DNA from: DALYJJ01 sp033763935
Lineage (GTDB): Bacteria; Acidobacteriota; Terriglobia; Bryobacterales; Bryobacteraceae
Length of the DNA stretch: 64,000 nt
Assembly (NCBI GenBank): GCA_033763935.1
Contig: JANRJO010000107.1
Coordinates: forward strand, 62,001-126,000
Direction: 5' to 3'
A program made the translations under genes and the position numbers. The notes below the pieces were generated by a model, which was given only the letters and a program-made list of their open reading frames with translations, made no database searches and was not told the DNA's origin. This document shows positions 59,701 through 64,000 of this stretch, piece after piece. The stretch's first letter is position 1. Each line of letters starts with the position of its first letter.

Positions 59701-61088
59701 CAGTGAGCATCGCCCTTTCTGGCTACCAACTCGCGCATCTCAAAGATGGAGATGGCAGGTAGCACCCGCACGAACAGGAAGAGCAGCGTGAGGAACAGCC
59801 CGATTGTTCCAAAGTAAGTGGCCCAGTCCCAGACGGTCGGGTAGTACATTTCCCATTTTGAGGGAAGGAAGCCCCGATGCAGACTGATGATGACAATGAC
59901 AAAGCGCTCGAGCCACATGCCTATGTTGATGACGATGGACATTGCCCAAAGGAGCACCACGTTCCGGCGCACTCTGCCGGACCAGAGCGCCTGCGGTATA
60001 AGCACATTACAGAGAATGAGGCCCCAATACAGCGGCGCGTATGGACCTAAGAAACGATTCCGGATCAGATACTCTTCGTAGTAACTGGCGCTGTACCATG
60101 CCATGAATATTTCGAGGACGTAGCCGTAGGCGACGATCCAACCGACCCCAAGCATCACCTTCGCCATGGTGTCCAGGTGCCGCATCGTCACGAAGTCTTC
60201 CAGGTGATAGAACTTACGAAGAGGGATCATGAGCGTCAGCACCATGGCGAAGCCCGAGTAAATGGCGCCGGCCACAAAGTACGGCGGAAACACAGTGGTG
60301 TGCCAGCCAGGTAGAACGGACACCGCGAAGTCAAACGAGACGATGGTGTGGACGCTGAGGACGAGCGGCGTCGAGAGGCCGGCCAGGAGCAGGTAGAGCA
60401 TCTCAAAGCGTGCCCAGTGACGCGCGGACCCGCGCCAACCGAGGGCGAGTATGCCGTACAGTTTTCGTACCACGGAATGGCGTGCACGATCGCGAAGAGT
60501 GGCAAGGTCGGGAATCAGGCCGACGTACCAGAAGAGGGCGGAGACGGTGGCATAAGTCGTGACCGCAAACACGTCCCAGATGAGAGGGCTCCTCGGCTGC
60601 GGCCACAAAGTCATGTTGTTGGGGTACGGCAGGAGCCAGTAAAAGAGCCAGGGCCGGCCGAGGTGCAGGATGGGAAACAGTCCCGCGCAGGCGACGGCAA
60701 AGAGGGTCATGGCTTCGGCAAAGCGGTTGATGGATGTCCGCCACTCCTGCTTCAGCAGCAACAGGATCGCCGAGATGAGGGTGCCCGCGTGTCCGATGCC
60801 GATCCACCAAACGAAGTTGATGATGGCGAAGCCCCACGCCACGGGAATGTTGATTCCCCAGATACCGACGCCTCTCGCCAGCAGATAGAGCGTGGCGAGC
60901 ATGAAAAGCATGAAGATCGCGAACGAGGCGGCGGCTCCAAGTAGCCAGAACCGGGGCGTTCGGCGGGTCAGGATGATGTCGTCGCTGAGGGAGCGATTGA
61001 TGCTCTCGACATCGTGGCCGGGGCCGACGATCGGCTCAGCAGCGGTTCCCAACGCGGTTTCGAGACGCACCCGATCCTCAACGCTCAT
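59700..61088 (-). CDS. actC: Alternative complex III subunit C (NrfD/PsrC-like)
   Basis: ActC of 462 residues with about ten membrane helices; the NrfD-type quinol-binding membrane subunit. Landmarks are WIGIGHAGTLISAILLL and HLGRPWLFYWLLPYPNNMTLW. It oxidises quinol at the periplasmic or membrane face and passes electrons to the Fe-S/heme subunits. ATGA overlap with actB at 61085-61088; upstream in-frame codons to 61268 lie in actB. Confidence 0.93.
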   Translation of the reverse strand: MSVEDRVRLETALGTAAEPIVGPGHDVESINRSLSDDIILTRRTPRFWLLGAAASFAIFMLFMLATLYLLARGVGIWGINIPVAWGFAIINFVWWIGIGHAGTLISAILLLLKQEWRTSINRFAEAMTLFAVACAGLFPILHLGRPWLFYWLLPYPNNMTLWPQPRSPLIWDVFAVTTYATVSALFWYVGLIPDLATLRDRARHSVVRKLYGILALGWRGSARHWARFEMLYLLLAGLSTPLVLSVHTIVSFDFAVSVLPGWHTTVFPPYFVAGAIYSGFAMVLTLMIPLRKFYHLEDFVTMRHLDTMAKVMLGVGWIVAYGYVLEIFMAWYSASYYEEYLIRNRFLGPYAPLYWGLILCNVLIPQALWSGRVRRNVVLLWAMSIVINIGMWLERFVIVIISLHRGFLPSKWEMYYPTVWDWATYFGTIGLFLTLLFLFVRVLPAISIFEMRELVARKGDAH

Positions 61089-64000
61089 GCCTTGACGAGC
61101 TCCTTGTTCGGGTTCGTAATTACCGCCTGGTAGCCGATTCGCGGCTGGGTGTTCAGTTCCGTCAGTACGCCGTAGGAAGTGGGCTGCCGGCGCAACCGCA
61201 TTAACTCGCTTTTGGGGTCGTTGAGATCGCCGAAGACGATCGCTCTGGTCGGACAAGCTGCCTGACACGCGGTGACGACCTCGCCATCGGTGACTCGCCG
61301 GTCAGCCAGTTCCGCATCGATCTTGGCCCGCTGGATGCGCTGCACGCAAAAGCTGCACTTCTCCATTACTCCGCGGCTGCGGACGGTTACGTCGGGATTT
61401 CGAAGCGCATACAAACTTTCGGTGTCCCAATCCGCATAGAGAAGGAAATTGAAGCGTCGCACCTTATACGGGCAGTTATTCGAGCAATACCGCGTTCCCA
61501 CGCAGCGGTTGTAGACCATCTGACTCAAGCCGTCGGAATCGTGTACGGTCGCCGCCACGGGGCAGACGGGTTCGCAAGGAGCCTTCTCGCAGTGCTGGCA
61601 CAGCATCGGCTGGTGCACCACCTCCGGGTTGTCAGGAGTCCCGGTGAAGTAAGTATCGATGCGCAGCCAGTGCATCTCACGTCCGCGAATCACTTCGGGC
61701 TTGCCGACAACCGAGACGTTGTTTTCTGCTACGCACGCCAACACACACGCGCTGCAACCCGTGCAGACGGACTGATCAATGGACATACCCCAGCGATAGG
61801 ACTTCGAGTAGTCGTACTCGGGGTAGATCGAAAATGCCGGGTGGTGCTCGTGACGCGCGAAGTCCGGGTGCTCGCGGTAGTGCTCGAGCGTCGCTCTCTT
61901 CACCAGTTCCGCGCGCTCCAAGGCATGATGATTCTGCGTCAACGCCAGTGGGTACCGGCCGACCTTCCGGACCTGCAGTCCGCCGCCGAACCCGGGGCGC
62001 TCAAAGGTGCGAAGAGCATAGGCATTGAAGCCGACGCCCTGCGCGATGTGGCCGCCTCGCGTCCGGCCGTAGCCCAGAGTTACCGTGACGCTGTTGTCAG
62101 CTTGTCCTGGAGCGATCAGTACAGGCGCACGAACGCTCCGACCCTGGTAGGTCAACTCGACCAGGTCTTCCGACTGCAGCCCCAACCGGGCGGCGGTCCG
62201 CGGGCTCAGGTAGGCCGCGTTGTCCCACGTCAGCTTCGTGATGTACTTAGGCATCTCCTGAAGCCAGGCGTTATTGGCGAAGCGGCCATCGAATACGGCG
62301 GGGTCAGGCTGGAATACGAGCTCCAATTGGTCAGCGGGGAGTGACTGCGATTCGGGCGGTGGTATCGCCGCCAAATTGGCCGACACACGCAGCGGAGCGG
62401 CCGCCGTGTCCGGCACGACACCGTCGTGAACGGCGAGCCTCCAGAACTGTTCGAAGCCGGTCCCGCCGCGTTGGGTCTGCCAGTAGTTCCTGACTAACTC
62501 GTAGCCACGCTGGTCGGGGAAATCGGTAAGGGCGGTGACAAACTCGTGGATCGACTTACCGCCCCAGATGGGCTGGATGAGCGGCTGAATGATGGACGCT
62601 GTTCCATCGTGCGCGCGGACATCGCTCCAGGCTTCAAGATAGTGCGCCTGCGGAACGTGCCAGTGGCAGAGGCGGGCGGTTTCGTCCTGGTACAGGCCGA
62701 GGTGGGCGCGGAAGGGAACGCGCGCCATCGCATCGGCGAAGGACAGATTCGCGGGCGCAGTATAGACCGGATTCGCACCCGCGATCACAAGCGCTTCCAC
62801 CTGGCCTCCGCGCATGGCGGCGACGAGGTCACCCAGGGACTGTACTACGTCCTGCGGTGCGTTTTGAACGGGCTCGGTAAGTTGAACCGTGCGACCCAGG
62901 TTGCCCAGCGCCTGGTTCATGGCATGGGCCAAAGCATGCACCGGAGCCGGTTGGCCGTCCCCCGCGATGACAAGGGAGCGGCCGGCGTGCGCCTTCAGAT
63001 CGGCGGCCACCGCGCGGACCATAGAATCGCGGGCATCGTCGCCCGTGGACGCAGGCGCACTGGCAAAGCCAACGGCCGCGGCCAGCGCGCGGGCGAGACT
63101 ATCAATGTCTGAAGCGCGGATCGGCAATCGGTGATCGGCTTTCGAGCCGGTGGGAGTCAGCGTCGGCTCCGCCACATACAGGCGGTTGATGTTGTTCTGC
63201 CCATCCGTGACGCGCCGGCGATCGGCAAACTCCCGCTGATAGCGCACACTGGCGGGGCCGCTCGAAAGGAAGTCAGCGTCGAGCGAGAAGATCACGTCGG
63301 CCGCGGCGATGTTATAGATCGGGTGCAAGGGCCTGCCGAACATTGCCTGCGAGGCGCGGAACGCTCCGTCCGAACCTGCCGGTTCCCAGATGTGCCACTT
63401 CATCTGCGGGTAGTCCTTGAGCAGGAAACCCATCTGCCACGCAAACGTGGGAGAAGAATTAGCCTCCGTCAGGATTCGCAATCCCGCGCCGCCACGGGCC
63501 AGCAACTGCTTTCGAATGCCCGCCATGGCTCCCAGGAAGCGGGGCCACTCGCTGATCTGTCCGCGGTACATCACCGCCTGAGAACGGTCCGGATCGTACA
63601 GCGAAAGTACAGACGCCTGGGCGAACGCATCAGTGGCTCCGAGGCTGGAGGGATGAAGATGATTGCCCTCTACTTTTGTAGGGCGACCTTCGTGGCTCTC
63701 CGCCAACAGGCCCAAGCCGTAGCCGCACATCGGCATCGAGGTGGCGAAGAACAACGGCCGGCCGGGCACTAAGTCTTCGGGTTGACGGACGTAAGGGACG
63801 ATCTTCTCCTGCGGCTGAATGGAAACGCAGCCCGTAAGTCCCGCCAGCCCCATGGAAGCGCCCATCAATCGGAGTAAGTCACGGCGCTTGACGGGTTCCA
63901 GCCAGTCCGGCGACCGGCCTGGGAACTCGTCCTCCACGGCGCGCCGGAACTCTTCGGTCTGCGCGAGGTCTTCGAGGCTGCGCCAGTAACGTGTGTCGCT
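61085..64000 (-). CDS. actB: Alternative complex III subunit B (Mo-protein-like plus Fe-S), partial
   Basis: 5' end lies off the window: in frame through position 64000 and the last readable codons give SDTRYWRSLEDLAQTEEFRR, the normal ActB N-terminus. At least 971 residues are present. Tat motif RRDLLRLMGASMG, then a molybdopterin-oxidoreductase-like domain that in ACIII is known to lack the cofactor. A C-terminal ferredoxin-like part has CTGCSACVLACV, CQHCEKAPCEPVCP, CVGTRYCSNNCP and CSFCVQRIQRAK. It is followed by actC in ATGA overlap. The start codon is not in the window; the ORF start at 63937 is internal. Confidence 0.94.
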   Translation of the reverse strand, partial: SDTRYWRSLEDLAQTEEFRRAVEDEFPGRSPDWLEPVKRRDLLRLMGASMGLAGLTGCVSIQPQEKIVPYVRQPEDLVPGRPLFFATSMPMCGYGLGLLAESHEGRPTKVEGNHLHPSSLGATDAFAQASVLSLYDPDRSQAVMYRGQISEWPRFLGAMAGIRKQLLARGGAGLRILTEANSSPTFAWQMGFLLKDYPQMKWHIWEPAGSDGAFRASQAMFGRPLHPIYNIAAADVIFSLDADFLSSGPASVRYQREFADRRRVTDGQNNINRLYVAEPTLTPTGSKADHRLPIRASDIDSLARALAAAVGFASAPASTGDDARDSMVRAVAADLKAHAGRSLVIAGDGQPAPVHALAHAMNQALGNLGRTVQLTEPVQNAPQDVVQSLGDLVAAMRGGQVEALVIAGANPVYTAPANLSFADAMARVPFRAHLGLYQDETARLCHWHVPQAHYLEAWSDVRAHDGTASIIQPLIQPIWGGKSIHEFVTALTDFPDQRGYELVRNYWQTQRGGTGFEQFWRLAVHDGVVPDTAAAPLRVSANLAAIPPPESQSLPADQLELVFQPDPAVFDGRFANNAWLQEMPKYITKLTWDNAAYLSPRTAARLGLQSEDLVELTYQGRSVRAPVLIAPGQADNSVTVTLGYGRTRGGHIAQGVGFNAYALRTFERPGFGGGLQVRKVGRYPLALTQNHHALERAELVKRATLEHYREHPDFARHEHHPAFSIYPEYDYSKSYRWGMSIDQSVCTGCSACVLACVAENNVSVVGKPEVIRGREMHWLRIDTYFTGTPDNPEVVHQPMLCQHCEKAPCEPVCPVAATVHDSDGLSQMVYNRCVGTRYCSNNCPYKVRRFNFLLYADWDTESLYALRNPDVTVRSRGVMEKCSFCVQRIQRAKIDAELADRRVTDGEVVTACQAACPTRAIVFGDLNDPKSELMRLRRQPTSYGVLTELNTQPRIGYQAVITNPNKELVKA

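Noticed and set aside
1..64000. tRNA genes, CRISPR arrays, insertion sequences, phage or integrase genes
   Set aside because: Looked for cloverleaf T-loop patterns, regular short repeats, terminal inverted repeats and transposase/integrase motifs; none could be supported by eye. A tRNAscan or repeat search would be needed to exclude a missed element.

Overview
The window looks like chromosomal DNA of an Acidobacteriota member, most likely from the Solibacter/Bryobacter side of the phylum. This is inferred from gene content, not from a marker gene. The sequence is GC-rich, with many ATGA, GTGA and TTGA stop/start overlaps, three ECF sigma modules within 10 kb, a very large Oar-like carboxypeptidase-regulatory/TonB-type outer-membrane protein, and an alternative complex III plus caa3-type oxidase operon. 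No rRNA, tRNA, CRISPR array, insertion sequence or phage gene was recognised.

Region 1 (1-5.2 kb, + strand): a korDABC-type 2-oxoacid:ferredoxin oxidoreductase operon is followed by a 311-bp gap. The gap holds a very good match to a yybP-ykoY manganese riboswitch whose 3' strand overlaps an intrinsic terminator. Downstream lie htpX (membrane zinc protease) and a terC/alx-family Mn-linked membrane protein, so the riboswitch probably controls both.

Region 2 (5.2-20 kb): mixed housekeeping genes. They are a NapH-like ferredoxin membrane protein, a DinB-family protein, two sigma/anti-sigma pairs, one sigma/anti-sigma-like/Spy-like trio with its own ECF-type promoter, a secreted nucleoside hydrolase, an MscS channel, an APC permease, PcrA/UvrD with a 52-aa lysine-rich companion, an MFS carrier and a GT-C-like membrane protein.

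Region 3 (20-38.7 kb): a surface-glycan locus. A one-polypeptide ABC exporter is followed by a long leftward operon with several GT9 heptosyltransferase-like genes (one broken by two homopolymer indels), a GT2, GmhB, an SDR, a GT4-SIS fusion, a GT-B enzyme and the HldE-type heptose-7-phosphate kinase. A two-domain glycosyltransferase occurs as two paralogues, one at the head of the leftward operon and one at the end of a divergent three-gene + strand operon. The heptose pathway is partial: kinase, bisphosphatase and an isomerase-like domain are present, but no nucleotidylyltransferase was seen.

Region 4 (38.8-52.4 kb): an aminotransferase, a GNAT, a 3D-domain protein, an outer-membrane barrel, lutABC (lactate oxidation), an aldose epimerase, an M19 dipeptidase-like protein lacking some metal ligands, the TonB-type receptor with a good terminator, and several secreted proteins of unknown function.

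Region 5 (52.5-64 kb, - strand): one tightly packed respiratory operon, actBCDEF - unknown - sco - ctaCDEF. Quinol oxidation by alternative complex III and O2 reduction by a caa3-type oxidase appear to be co-produced, with a copper chaperone between them. actB runs off the right edge.
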